The notes under the pieces: model-generated
Database searches by the model: none
What the model saw: only the letters and a program-made list of their open reading frames with translations
What the model was told of the DNA's origin: nothing
Position numbers and translations under genes: made by a program
Shown: positions 1-11,518 of the stretch, piece by piece
Numbering within the stretch: the first letter of the stretch is position 1
Layout: every line of letters begins with the position of its first letter
Source of the DNA: Neckera pumila
Lineage: Eukaryota; Streptophyta; Bryopsida; Hypnales; Neckeraceae
Assembly: GCA_963969595.1 (NCBI GenBank)
Contig: OZ018410.1
Span: 44,807,413-44,871,412 of the forward strand
Reading direction: 5' to 3'
DNA length: 64,000 bases

Positions 1-2
1 AC

Positions 3-263
3 AAGAAGAAAAATGCAGAAGATACACCCAGCGGTAAATCCAAGAAAAGTAAGAAACAGAATGCCAGGGACGAGGTTGGGGAGGAAGAGAGCGAGCCTGC
101 TGATGATATCCAGAACGCCTCCGGAGTTGTGCATAGTTTACCACAACGTGTTGTAGCTGTTCAGCGCCTGCGCTGGAACTCTAATAGAGGAAAAGAAACT
201 TGGTTAGCTTACGGGGGTGCTGCTGGTATCATACGCTGCCAGTACGTGTCTCCTGAAGAGTGA
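3..263 (+). CDS. C-terminus of a TFIIIC subunit 2-like WD40 protein (partial)
   Basis: The window opens inside an open frame (third base onward) that runs 86 codons to TGA at 261-263. It starts with a Lys/Ser-rich, then acidic, linker. It ends in a compact segment containing PQRVVAVQRLRWN and WLAYGGAAGIIRCQ. From memory, the second block resembles the extreme C-terminus of plant WD40 proteins related to general transcription factor 3C polypeptide 2, where a W-L-x-Y-GGAAGI-x-RCQ motif closes the last propeller blade. That protein would act in RNA polymerase III promoter recognition in the nucleus. The WD40 body lies upstream of the window, so this rests on the tail alone. The frame is intact and the gene is probably functional. 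Another WD40/AT-hook nuclear protein remains possible. Confidence 0.55.
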   Translation, partial: KKKNAEDTPSGKSKKSKKQNARDEVGEEESEPADDIQNASGVVHSLPQRVVAVQRLRWNSNRGKETWLAYGGAAGIIRCQYVSPEE

Positions 264-1265
264 CGGTTTCTGCATCGGTTTATTCATTGCTGGTGCTGCG
301 TTTATTTATTATGCTTTCGGGAATCTGGTTTTGATTCTCGGTTGAAGTTCAAGCCCCCGAAGAGCAAGTCTTGCAGTAACTGGACCCGCTCCATTGGACT
401 GGCCACAGGGCTTTGCAGAGGACTGGATAGGGTGCTCCTATCCCACTCCCGGGAGCAATCTTGTGTTATTTCAAGCAGGCAGATCACTGTGCTATTCTAC
501 TGCGCGCTTATTCTTGGATCACGCTCTCCATATCCTGGGACCTGTTCCAGTGACCGTTAGTCATCGCAGGATTTGCTTTAAGCTCTGAGACAGAGAATAG
601 CCGAAACCCGCCAACCCATTTGACCAGGTACTTGCAGGCAGTCTCTTGCTGCTGTTAGTTTTCAGGATTTGTGTTTTAGAAATCTGAGTAGACATCGTCT
701 TGCATCCTTCCACCCATGCTTTGTCTCCGATTCTAGATCTGAGGGAGTGTTCAGCTCCCTCTCCATTCATTTAATGTAGTGGACGGTGTGGAATGGCTCG
801 TTGCATCCAGAACCGGTCCTTTTTATTCCATTTTATTTTTTTTCAAAAATTTTTAAAATTGTAATTTTTGTGACACTTTGAAGGGAGTATCTAGAAAGCT
901 TAAAATACACCACTTTTGAACGTTTCTGTCAAATTTCTCTCAATGTGAACCCCAATTACACCATGATATTTATCATTATCATCTCTTTTTTTGCTCATAA
1001 TTTCATATTGTTTATAGTAATTGACTAATTATTGTGATTCTAACAAAACAATTACTTAAAAAATCACATCTTCATTTTGACGTTTTTAATTATGAAAAAA
1101 ATGAAGTTAAATTTTAGGATATGTAATATTTGCTTCATAATCTTTTATCAATTACAAAGAAAAACAAATGTAGAGATCTTCCCATGATTGTTCCAAATTG
1201 TTGCCTATATAACTTCTATTAATGAGAGTTGAAGTCAATTCAAGATACATCTATTTTTGGTTCTT
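264..1265. other. 3' UTR and AT-rich intergenic DNA
   Basis: The first ~550 bases after the TFIIIC-like stop have balanced composition and look like a 3' UTR, possibly with an intron. From about 820 the sequence turns AT-rich with T and A runs. I see no coding frame of note and no RNA gene up to the TTAA-flanked element. Confidence 0.4.
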
Positions 1266-1269
1266 TTAA

Positions 1270-2881
1270 CCCCTAAAGTTCCATGACTATATTTTCACCA
1301 AAAACGCTCAAAAACTGCCATTTTTTGTACAAGCACCCAATTTTTGAAAAAAAACTTTTTTTTGACACATGTAACCGTAGGATCTTGTAGTATGATGACT
1401 TGAGAACATATGGTAAAAATTTCAGAAATTTCCACCATCTGGATTGCAAGATATAAGCATTCAAATTCATTAAAACCATTTTTTTGGCCCTACAAAAAAC
1501 AAGGCAACAGCACTTCACAAGCTCACTTTTCGATGAAAAAATGTCCAAAATGATGGTGCCTCTTTGGATTCTTTTTTCTAGGTTGACTACATGCCTAAAA
1601 AATTTCACTTCATTTGGAATTGTGCAACATATAGGAAAAAATAGTAAATAGATAGTAGTAGAGAATGATTCAAAATACTAAATTGTCAAGAATTTAATTA
1701 TAAAATTAAAAAATACTAATCCCAATAGTTGCAATGTTGTAATAAATAATTTGCATCCTATGATTTTATTTTTTTCAAAAAATATTGAAAATCGAGTAAA
1801 ATAAAGGACTTTAAAGTTTATTTTGAAGGAGAAATTAAAGTATTTGACCTTTATTATTTTTCTTGGGCTCCAATTCAAAAATACTCCCTCCGTCTTACAA
1901 TAAATCTGGGGTTTCCTAGAAATGGCTAGATTAGTACGTGAAAAGTTCATATATCAAAAGATTGCAGAGTTAGTGTAGCTTCTACTAAATTGCACTAGGT
2001 TTGAAAGAATGGAAGTCAATAGCAAAGAGGCGCATGTTGAAAATAAGTGACAAAAGCGACAAATCTGGAAACTACTCCAAAAGGTATTGATTTTGATGAC
2101 TTTTTGAGCACTGTTGGTGCATTGCTATCCATTGAAGTCCTTTGTATTCAATTCCAACAATGTATTGTGATTCAAATTTACGAAATTCTCAACAAGAAAT
2201 TTGTTAGTAGCAGTTTTTATATAGTTGTGGGTTGAATTCTTCACCTTTGGTTGGTTAGAAGTTGCATTTTGATTCCATTTGCAAGGATCAAATTGCTATA
2301 TAGTCTTTGGAAAGTGGTATCTTTGGATTCTTTTCCTTCAAGGCCTTTGAACTAGCTTTAGTAGTTGTCCATCAAGTTGTAGAGAGCCAATATCTAATAT
2401 AACTTGAGACAAGTATATTTGGAAACCCTGTATTCATTGCGAGATAGAGGGAGTATCATTTTAGTGAACAAATTTCAGATTGGCAAAGAATAATAAATTC
2501 CTACAATGCACTAAAGTAGAGTAGAGAATCCATAACTGCCCGCAAACTAAAAATCTTTATAATTTTTGACTCATTGATCAAAATGGGATAATTCAAAGCT
2601 TTTTATGTATATAACTTTAGAAAACCAATTTCGAATTTTTGTTTTTGGAAAAAGTGATTTTTTTTTATCTGCCCGAACTACCTAGTTACAAAAAAAAGTA
2701 ACATATTAGGCTATAACTTTTTACTGACATTTCCAAATGTCATGAAATTTGGTGCATATGAGAGATACTCCTCACGCCCACCGTCTATTAAAATTTCAGC
2801 CTAAAATACAAAAATCTCTAGTCACACATATCTACCCAAAATTTCTATGTAGCCAAAAAATGCATGTTGGTCCTTTAGGGG
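1270..2881. mobile_element. TTAA-flanked non-autonomous DNA element, family A (copy 1, with nested insertion)
   Basis: The element begins CCCCTAAAGTTCCATGAC and ends CATGTTGGTCCTTTAGGGG, so its termini are inverted CCCCTAAAG repeats. An exact TTAA stands at each side (1266-1269 and 2882-2885). The interior is AT-rich with no transposase frame. The core is repeated at 6673-7521, 19332-20169, 25690-26273 and elsewhere. Exact TTAA duplication with ends starting CCC is the hallmark of piggyBac-type transposition in other eukaryotes; assigning this family to piggyBac is inference, as no encoded enzyme is seen. Removing the nested CTCCCTC element (1884-2453) leaves about 1.0 kb, near the ~840 bp of other copies. 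Confidence 0.75.
1884..2453. mobile_element. CTCCCTC-ended element nested in family A copy 1 (TA duplication)
   Basis: Inverted termini CTCCCTCCGTCTTACAAT and a matching TAGAGGGAG end are flanked by TA on both sides (1882-1883, 2454-2455). The sub-terminal blocks GGGGTTTCC and GGAAACCC also pair. Ends of CTCCCTC with a TA duplication are typical of plant Stowaway/Tc1-mariner MITEs. At 570 bp it is longer than most MITEs. I recognise no transposase in it. It interrupts the TTAA element, so it is the younger insertion. Confidence 0.75.
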
Positions 2882-2885
2882 TTAA

Positions 2886-3410
2886 AATTCATAATTTACC
2901 AGTATTCAATTGGTATCTATGCAAATAGAATGTGGGATCCTATGTTGACTTTTAACAAGATTCAATAGTATTTAAGCTGTTTAATTACGTAAGCCACCTC
3001 TAAAGTGGCCACCTGTTGATTTCTACCTCTCTAAAAAATGGCCCCATAATAGTCATATAAGAAACCTACATGAACCTACTTTGAAGAAATGAAACAATAG
3101 GATTTTTTGGAATGTGATAGTGGCATTTTTTGAAGTGTATGTGCAATTGATGGATTTGAAATATCTTATAGTCTTAAAAATCAAAATAGAATCATTCATT
3201 TTTTTGAGTATAAAACTATCAAAGAATGTGGCCAGTTTAGAGCCTTGACATAATAATAAACCATTTTAGAAAAATGTTGAAGCCATTTATGATCATATTG
3301 GATTCAAATTTTGTAGTTGGTTTTGGAGGGCCTAGTGGTGCTTATAGGCTTTAGACATATCATTTCAAAAATTCATAACAAATTCATATTTTGTCACAAA
3401 ACATTGACTT
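2886..3410. other. AT-rich spacer without recognisable genes
   Basis: AT-rich DNA between the TTAA element and a foldback element. No open frame of useful length, RNA gene or terminal repeat is visible. Confidence 0.35.
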
Positions 3411-3616
3411 CACTTCTATAAGAGAAAGGGGTGTTTAAATATAATCCTAGTTGTATAGTCCTATAAGTAATGAACTTTTTAGGAGATTTTTAGTAAAACT
3501 TTATTAGAAATACGTATATTTTCAATAAAATTTTACTAAAAATCTCTTAGAAAGATCATTACTTGTAGGACTATACTATTAAAACTATACTTAAAATATC
3601 CCCTTTTCTTGTAGTG
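3411..3616. mobile_element. Small foldback MITE, CACT-type ends
   Basis: Ends CACTTCTATAAGAGAAAGGGG and CCCCTTTTCTTGTAGTG are inverted repeats, and most of the 206 bp folds back on itself around about 3515. Ends and size resemble the CACTA-type MITEs at 40912-41181 and 55856-56093. Its target duplication is not clean (CTT against ATT), so the family assignment is tentative. Confidence 0.55.
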
Positions 3617-4284
3617 ATTTTTTATTACTTTGTATGGTTATTTATCAACGTAGGGAACAAATTGATTCTTCCATTTGATTCAGTAAGACCTTAGATCAAG
3701 ACCTAGGGCTTTATGTCTCTCCATACTACCATGAATGACAAATTGAAGATCTTTGACTTTAGAGACTTTAAAGATGGAAATTTCAAATCATTCTTGTTTG
3801 GTATGCTTGTCATTTGGAGTAGACAACCAAGATTAAACATATAAAAAACAATATATCTCTCTATAGACTTGTAATATGATCAAATAATGTATTAGACCTT
3901 CAACCATTGCTTTCATTACTAAATTGCCTAAGTTTTGTTGAATGTAAGGGTCTTAGTTGTAGGTAGACATTTGAAGGTTCAAATGTAAATAAAATAATTT
4001 TAAAGAAATCTTTAGAGACAATCATGTCTTTATAGAATTTGAACTTCAGTTAGAATATTTAAGCTGTGCAACTACAGAACTAAAGGACCAAGGCTTCTTT
4101 TTTATCAAAAAACACTCAAAATTGGCATCTCTATTGCAGAGTGCAAAACTCTTAAGCCTTCTATTTTCCTTTTCCAAATCTAACCGTAGGACCTACCACC
4201 AGTCTAGTATAAGATTGTGTGAGGGAAATTTTAGAAACCTTGACTATATAGATTACTTAATAAATGTGTTTGAAGTACAACAAG
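3617..4284. other. AT-rich spacer, nothing recognised
   Basis: A-T-rich sequence with short chance frames only. I see no gene, RNA or terminal repeats. Confidence 0.35.
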
Positions 4285-4785
4285 ATAAATATAGAAACCA
4301 TTGAAATAAAAGATTTTTTATCTATGCAATGGTTTTCTAGGTTCTTTTGGCATTTTACTTACATTTGTACCACATGGATCTTGAAAATAAGATGTTGTGG
4401 ATATTTGAAAATTACTAATAAAAATGGTTTATGTCAAGCTTCATTTTTAGTTAAAAAAAGTGAGATTTTAAAAATGAGATCCAAAAAGAAATAGAACTAA
4501 ATAATGGAAGTGACAAAATCTCATAGTGCATATTATTCTAAATGCAATACAAAAGGTACAAAAAATTGAAGATTGCTAATTTGGATTTTTTTATTGAATT
4601 TCAAAAGAAAACTTTGAATAATTAATTAAAAATATATAATTAAATACTATGACAAATCAAACCATACATAAATGATATTCACATTCACTTATAACTTTGC
4701 ATTGTATAACCGAGTGTATAACAAATCTTTGAAATCCATGTATCATTTGCGCCTTAACACTTTAAGGATAGAGAATACACACTGT
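4285..4785. repeat. Dispersed repeat, inverted copy of 32190-32700
   Basis: About 500 bp here matches 32190-32700 in reverse complement with point differences and small indels; shared blocks include GGAAGTGACAAA, CATGGATCTTGAAAATAAG and CATGTATCATTTGCGCC-type words. It abuts the left arm of the long inverted repeat. No protein is recognisable, so this is probably part of a larger non-coding repeat. Confidence 0.65.
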
Positions 4786-7700
4786 GTCGTTTGAGTATTC
4801 CTTTTTGAACAGAATCTCATCTATATTTTCAAATATGAGAGTATGTGGAATGTGAGGGTTGATTGCACTTTATAACTTTTCCAATATCTAGACAACTAGT
4901 TTTGTACAGAGAACTGTAAAGCAGAATGTACTCAATATAAGGTGGCCAAATTATCTTATTTCAAAACATACTACAGATACAGTCGGGCTTAGAAATAAAT
5001 GCTTGTAATCGGTATCATAGCAAAAAAGGACAAGAGAATGAGAATGTGTATGTAATAATGCATAGTCTGAAATACATGGCATCTAGCTTGAAGTTGCTTC
5101 TTTTAAAAGTTTGATTCCTTTTATTTTTGAACATATCTCCACAATTAGAAGAGAATGAATCATATGGCTTTGTATTTGGAAAGATTCATTAAAAGATATT
5201 AGTTTGTTGAATAGCCCATTAGTATCTAGCAATGGATCCATGGACAAATAGATTTTTTTAAGGGTTTAGCTGACAACTAGCAACCAATTATAGAAGCTAA
5301 TAGCGGTAATCCTTGGTTCAATAAGTATATAACAAACTTTGAGAGCTCAAACAATAGAAGTATTAGTGTTTGTGTTTTATCTTGAGAAGTTATACAAATG
5401 ATATTAGACACACATGACACTGGTAGGAAGTCTTGTTGTGATGAAGAAGATGGCTCAAACATTGGGAAGCTATCCATACTCTTGAATGTGGGAGGTAGTG
5501 GTCAATGAAATGTTTCTAAAGATTTGTATATAGTAGAAAGTGTAAAAGGTAGAGGAGAGATGGTGCTCAATGCTATTTGTAAACAAGAAGGATATGCAAA
5601 GATTTATTTCTAAATTGCTTTAGAATAGGCATTGTTTGATTTCCTTTTTTCAAGTGGTAGCGGGGCTTATGATGGCACAATTTCAATACAAGAGTATTTG
5701 AGGTATAGAATAAGTTGTTTGTTCTCACCATTCACCCTCTACAAGCCTTACGTGTTACTAATGAACGACTTAAGACAAACTTTGGTGTTGATTAATGCAA
5801 TTCGTTTGATGTGTTTGGAGAAGGATTATCAAGCATTCTGTATTCAGTATCCAAGTATAAAAACTTTCTCCAAACGAATGATTGATACTTTTAGATAATT
5901 GACATCATCCAATCTTAATTCCGATAATTAAAGCACCCTATAAATTGATTCCTATGCCAAAAGGGCGAGTATAAAAGAGTCTAAGATAACTTGTACTTTA
6001 CAAGTTGTCTTGTTTTCTCTTCCTATTTCATTCTTTGGTTTCCGTATACGGAGTGCTTGATAATCCTTCTCCAAACACATCAAACTAGTTGCATTAATCA
6101 ACACCAAAGCTTGTCTTAAGTCGTTCATTAGTAACACGTAAGGCTTGTAGAGGGTGAATGGTGAGAACAAACAACTTATTCTATACCTCAAATACTCTTG
6201 TATTGAAATTGTGCCATCATAAGCCCCGCTACCACTTGGAAAAAGGAAATCAAACAATGCCTACTCTAAAGTAATTTAGAAATAAATCTTTGTATATCCT
6301 TCTTGTTTACAAATAGCATTGAGCACCATCTCTCCTCTACCTTTTATACTTTCTACTACATACAAATCTTTAGAAACATTTCATTGACCACTACCTCCCA
6401 CATTTAAGAGCATGGATAGCTTCCCAATGTTTGAGCCATCTTCTTCATCACAACAAGACTTCCTACCAGTGTCATGTGTGTCTAATATCATTTGTATAAC
6501 TTCTCATGACAAAACGCAAACATTAATGTTATATATTTATTGAACCAAGGATTACCGCTATTAGCTTTTATAATTGGTTGCTAGTCATCAGCTAAACCCT
6601 CCAAAAATTCTATTTTGTCCACGGGTCCTTCGGTAGATACTAATGGGCTATTCAAGAAACTAAAGTCTTTATCCCCTAAAAGACCAACATGCATTTTTTG
6701 GCCATATAGAAATTTTGGGTAGGTACGTGTGATTAGAGATTTCTATATTATTGGGTTAGATTTTAATAGAAGTTGGAAACAAGGATTATCTTTCATATGC
6801 ACCAAATTTTGTGACATGTGGAAATATGTGTCAAAAGTTATGGCCTTATATGTTACTTTTTTTGGTAAATGGGTGGTTTGTGCAGATAAAAAAAAAAAAC
6901 TTTTTTCAAAAGCAAAAATTTGAAATTGGTTTTTCAAAGTTAGGTATGCGCAAAAAGCTATGAATCATTCCATTACAATCAATGAGCCAAAGGTTATGAG
7001 GATTTTGTTTGCAGGCTCATATGGATTCTGTACTCTAAAATAACTTTGAAGCCCTCTATTTTACTCCATTTACTTCAATATGATCTGAAAAAAATATAAT
7101 CATATGATGTAGATTGTTAATTACAACATTGCAACCATTGAGATTAAAAAGTTCAATTCCATAATTAAATTATTAACAATTTTGAATTTTGGATCATTTT
7201 CTACTATTGTTTATTTATTATTTTTTCCTATATGTTGTACAATTCCAAATGATTTGAAAATTTCCAAGCAAAGCTTGTTAAGTGTAGCTGCCCTATTTTT
7301 TGAAGGGCCAAAAAAATGGATTTCTGTGAATCGGAATATTTATATCTAGCAATCCACATGGTGGAAATTTTGCATTTTTTACCACATATTCTCAAGCCAG
7401 CATACTACAAGTTCCTACAATTAATGTGACAAATAAAGGTTTTTTCCAAAAATGTTGTACTTGTACTAGAAATGGCAATTTTTGAGCGTTTTTTGTGAAA
7501 ATATAGTCAGAACTTTAAGGGTTAAATGAATATTTCCAAATACAAAACCCTATAATTTATTCTCTTCAAATTGTAGAGATATATTCAAAAATAAAAGTAA
7601 ACAAACTTTTTAAAAAAGGAACTTCAAGATAGATGCCACATATTTTGGACTATGCATTATTACATACATATTCTCATTCTCTTGTCTTTTTTTGTTGTGG

Positions 7701-7930
7701 TACCTATTACAAGCATTTATTTTTAGCCCGCTTGAATCTATAGTATGTTTTGAAATAAGATAATTTGGCCACCTTATATTGAGTACAACCTGCTTTACAA
7801 TTCTCTATATCAAAACTAGTTGTCTAGATATTGGAAAAGTTATAAAGTGCAATCAATCCTCACATTCCACATACTCTCATATTTGAAAATATAGATGAGA
7901 CTTTGTTCAGAAAGGAATACTCAAAAGCAC
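4786..7930. repeat. Long inverted repeat, arms of about 1.06 kb
   Basis: The left arm 4786-5845 is repeated in reverse complement as 6042-6668 plus 7526-7930. The arms keep long near-identical runs, for example the segment around 5632-5840 against 6060-6257. The same hypothetical peptide, beginning M-F-D-F-L-F, therefore appears once on each strand. About 195 bp of unpaired sequence lies between the arms. The right arm is interrupted by a TTAA-flanked element (6673-7521) absent from the left arm. A transcript across it would make long double-stranded RNA. Confidence 0.8.
6673..7521. mobile_element. TTAA-flanked element, family A (copy 2, inverted) inside the inverted-repeat arm
   Basis: Starts CCCCTAAAAGACCAACATGC and ends GTCAGAACTTTAAGGG, the reverse orientation of the copy at 1270-2881 without its nested insertion. 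The right flank is TTAA (7522-7525); the left is TTAT (6669-6672), one mutation away. The opposite arm of the inverted repeat has an uninterrupted TTAA at 5189-5192 in the matching context, the pre-insertion site. Length 849 bp. Confidence 0.8.
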
Positions 7931-9919
7931 TACCATTTCCCATCTATGATCACATAGTTGAAAAGACAATTTTAATTGATCCATTTCTACAATACTTGCA
8001 ATATTTATTTTTATACGGCTTTTACCATTTATTTTAACAAAAGAATGTATACACATACATACACACATACACACATGCACAAATTTATATACATATAATC
8101 AATAGAATATAAACTATCTACTTTATAAAGAATCTATTGCAATAATAATGAATACTTTCAATTGTACTTTTCATTTAGCTACAAGGTGATAACATAAATT
8201 AAAATAAAAAATTATCACTTCATAGTTAAATCCTCAATCTTTTACATTGCCACTTTTGCTTTAAGTACAATTTCTTGGATATATATCTACCAATTTCTAT
8301 CATCTTCAAATATCTTTTCATCCTTCTTGCTTTTGTGCTCCTTTACTTTTGCTTACTCCTTTATTTCCATCAACTATTACTTTATTATCTACTTTATTTT
8401 TCTTATTATTTTCTTCAAGTCCTTTTTTCAACTACACTTGATTCTTTCCCATCATGGCTCCATCTCAAAAAAGAGATTTCTTGGCGTGATTTTCAAAATT
8501 GAAAGAAAAACAAGGTTTTTAATTGAATGACTTATTAGATGCACCAAAGATCTTTTTTCCAACAAAGAAGCAAAATTTTTTATTAGACTTTGTTGGATGC
8601 CAAGATTTTGCAAAACTTCTAGGTTTCCAAAATGCTAGTCCAACAATGCATTACAAAATGGATAGAGAAAAAGAAAGCATTTTTTAATAAAATTTAGAAT
8701 TGACCCATGCCCCGGCCATTGCAAATTCTATTTCAAGAACGTGTCTAGCTATATCAAAATTTCACCAACTAGACTAAGAAACATTTTGGAGTAGCCATAT
8801 TACCATCTACATTTACCACCAAAAGAGCTTTGACATTGATTACATCCTCTTCAAACTTACACATGAAAAAAAATCCTCCGAACCATCACAGAACCAGCAA
8901 TGACTGTATCCTTTTTGAAACAATACTTTACAAAACAGGATCTCAAATATTTGATTTTAGTTTTAGTTTTTTGGAAGTTGCTTGAATTCATAGTTTAGCA
9001 TTCCTTGATTGTGGCCTTATAGATTTTTCTATTGAACCCATGGACCACCTAGCTTGTAGTCTAATTTGGCCATTTCTTGATATTTATTCTCAAGTGATAT
9101 GAATTTTAGCTTTAAATCTGTTATCTTTTCAATTTTGAATCCAACTAATGAAATGAAGCGTACTATTGTAAGTGTAGTTTTTACATTGATTGAAAATTTT
9201 AAAACATCCCTAAATACCTAAACTATGATTTTCTAATTTTGTAATACTACATACACTAAGGTTGAAGAGTATCAATCTTGTCCCCAAAGATTTAGACATT
9301 AGATTTATATCACAAGTATTTTCCAAGTAGTTCACATCTTTTTATTTATAGTTGTTTTCATTATTCTAGGAGTAAATATTATTAAACATTAACAAAACAA
9401 TTTCTATTTATAGACACATCCTATTTCAATGCTAATGTTATCACTTCATTTACAACCTATACTGCTAAAATCCTAGGAATAATCCAAGATCACTTTGTTT
9501 AATGTAGGCATATAAAATTATTTTTTTTGGAAAGAGAGATGACACAATGTGTTTTGTAACATCATATTCATTAGTTTGGGAGTTTTCCAAGGAAACGGTA
9601 GTCTTGGGAACTACTCTAAAGTTTGAAATTCTCTATTTATAGTTGCCTGAAAGCGTTGCAATCACAAAGAAGCTATATATTTAAATGCAAAATAAGCAAT
9701 GCAATGACACAGGAAGCACACAATCAATAGCACAATTTTCCAACACCATGTAGTATTTACAAATGACATTACAATTTATTGAGAGGAATTGAAGAATTTA
9801 CATGCATTTCAAAAATACTTGTACAATTACTATGAAATGTGACTTCCCACAAGTAAATGAATGTATAAGCTGTTCCAATCCTAATAGTAAAGTATATTGT
9901 CTTTGAAGTGAGAATGTGT
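7931..9919. other. AT-rich spacer with a short CA/TA microsatellite
   Basis: Contains a degenerate (CATA/CACA) run at about 8049-8080. A block near 9400-9475 is shared in diverged form with 32725-32880. No gene-like frame, RNA gene or terminal repeat was recognised. Confidence 0.35.
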
Positions 9920-9920
9920 T

Positions 9921-10293
9921 GGAGACATCACCACCATTACAAGCCGATTGCTAATGGAGAATCAACTTCAATGTTTGGAGAATGAAGTAAATAGTAATCT
10001 TTCAGCGATAACTAATTCCACAGCAAATAGGGATCGAAAAAACGCAGCAAGAGAGAGACTTGTAGAAACAAGGTATTCCACTCTCCTTGAAAAGTACTCT
10101 TATATACCGCAGTGTGTAAACTGCAATCTATAAGGGTACTTGCCAAGGAGTTTGGAATACCTTGTTTCTACAAGTCTCTCTTGCTGCGATTTCTCGATTT
10201 CTATTCGCTGTGGAATTAGTTGTCGCTGAAAGATTACTATTTGTTTCATTCTTCAAATACAAGCCATAAACTTTGTAATAGTGGTGATGTCTC
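9921..10293. mobile_element. Foldback (hairpin) element
   Basis: GGAGACATCACCACCATTAC at 9921-9940 pairs with GTAATAGTGGTGATGTCTC at about 10275-10293. The arms stay complementary inward through the blocks around 9995-10090 and 10150-10250, including CTTGTAGAAACAAGGTATTCCA against its complement. The loop is only ~40 bp. No clear target duplication is seen. It is most likely a foldback transposon or MITE; a long precursor of small RNAs is an alternative. Confidence 0.65.
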
Positions 10294-10389
10294 AAATATA
10301 GTCTTTAAATCACTCATTAATATTTGAGTGACTAACCAAAATTTTATACCACTCTAATGAAGAGACTAAAATGTCCTCTATAGTCTGCA

Positions 10390-10930
10390 TCTATGTACTA
10401 CGAGGACGACCTACTCTTCAACAACTCCATTGCCTTCAATATCTCCGGCCTTCGGCTATAACCACTACTACTACCAAATCTTATTTGTGCAATCTCTCAT
10501 CGTTGTTTTCTTAAGGATTTCAAATCCCAAGCGACCTATGGACGTGGAAGCTAAAGTAATTGGAAAATGTAATGGACACTTGGACTTTGGCCTAGACATA
10601 AGCAAGGATACTACAAATAACACCAATCCTAAGAGAGCACAATAATACAGACTCACTATATTTGTAGGGAAAGTCGCAATCTACACACTAGGAGTGTGAC
10701 CTACTCTTCAACATCTCCATTGCCTTCATTATCTCTGGTCCTCGACTATATCCAGTACTACCATTGGACCGTTGGAGAGCATTTTCCGCCGTTGTTTCTT
10801 CAAGGACCTCTCCTCCCAAGCGTCCCACGGACAACAACGACAACGAAGCGAAAGCAATCCATCATGTGTTTTGCATTGTCGTTTGGCAACGCCCAATGAA
10901 GACGGACGAGGTCTAGGAGGCAACATGCCA
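10390..10930. repeat. Diverged tandem duplication at the 3' end of the minus-strand relic
   Basis: The segment from about 10395 (ACCTACTCTTCAACA...) to 10640 is repeated from about 10698 to 10930. Shared words include CTACTCTTCAAC, CTCCATTGCCTTCA and AGCGACC/AGCGTCC contexts. On the minus strand the second unit lies in a possible terminal exon of the relic gene (about 10730-11040), so its tail may be partly duplicated. The more proximal unit is the less eroded one. Confidence 0.5.
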
Positions 10931-11133
10931 TTAGATATGGTAGTCCGGTCTTCGTTGACTGCAGGCTCTACATCCTTAAAATTATTGCCAAAGATGGCAA
11001 GAGACATAGGCACCATGTCCTCCATTTGCAAGTATAGAAATTCTAAAACAGATTCAAAATCTACAACTTACGTCTGCAAAGCATTACTGAAAAACAAATA
11101 TGTTTGCAAAGACAAAAATTGTTGATAATGTAC

Positions 11134-11481
11134 CTCCACAACAGCCACACCACCCACTTCATCATCGTAGAGCTTTCTTTGCATTTCAAAATTCATTTGA
11201 GAGCGATCCCGTGGAGACTTCGATTGAAGACGTGACTTGAGAGGAGATGGAGAGTGAACTAGTACAGGACGCATTCTTCCACTGGGAGGACTATCAACTA
11301 CACCATCATCTATGTCCTTCATTGAAAAATCCATGGTTGAGTGTGCAGTGGCCACTGAATACATGATATGACAAACGCCATATTGCGATATACTCAACTT
11401 TCCACAGTCAGCAAGTGAATCAATTGAGGCCAGGCACTTGTCTCCACAACCATTTTTATGTGCCTCAGCAACATCCAAGTC
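11134..11481 (-). pseudogene. Exon after the FCP1-like domain of the relic gene
   Basis: Acceptor context GTGCTCAG just above 11481 and donor GAG|GTACAT at 11134 bound a clean frame of about 116 codons. It contains a Cys-containing start (AHKNGCGDKCLASIDSLADC) and a Ser/Pro/Arg-rich stretch (SPSPLKSRLQSKSPRDRSQ). I recognise no domain. No premature stop is present, so this part may have been under constraint longer or may simply be shorter. Confidence 0.4.
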
Positions 11482-11518
11482 CTGAGCACAAAATAGAGGT
11501 CTCTATTGTAATGAACTG

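Noticed and set aside
5632..6257. Same ~65-residue hypothetical peptide on both strands, suggesting a duplicated gene
   Set aside because: It is the direct result of the long inverted repeat. There is no recognisable domain, and stops and AT-rich flanks bound it on both sides.
8275..8530. Hydrophobic Phe/Leu/Tyr-rich frames that could be a membrane protein
   Set aside because: They come from T-rich DNA with no start context, no homologous pattern and no flanking gene structure.
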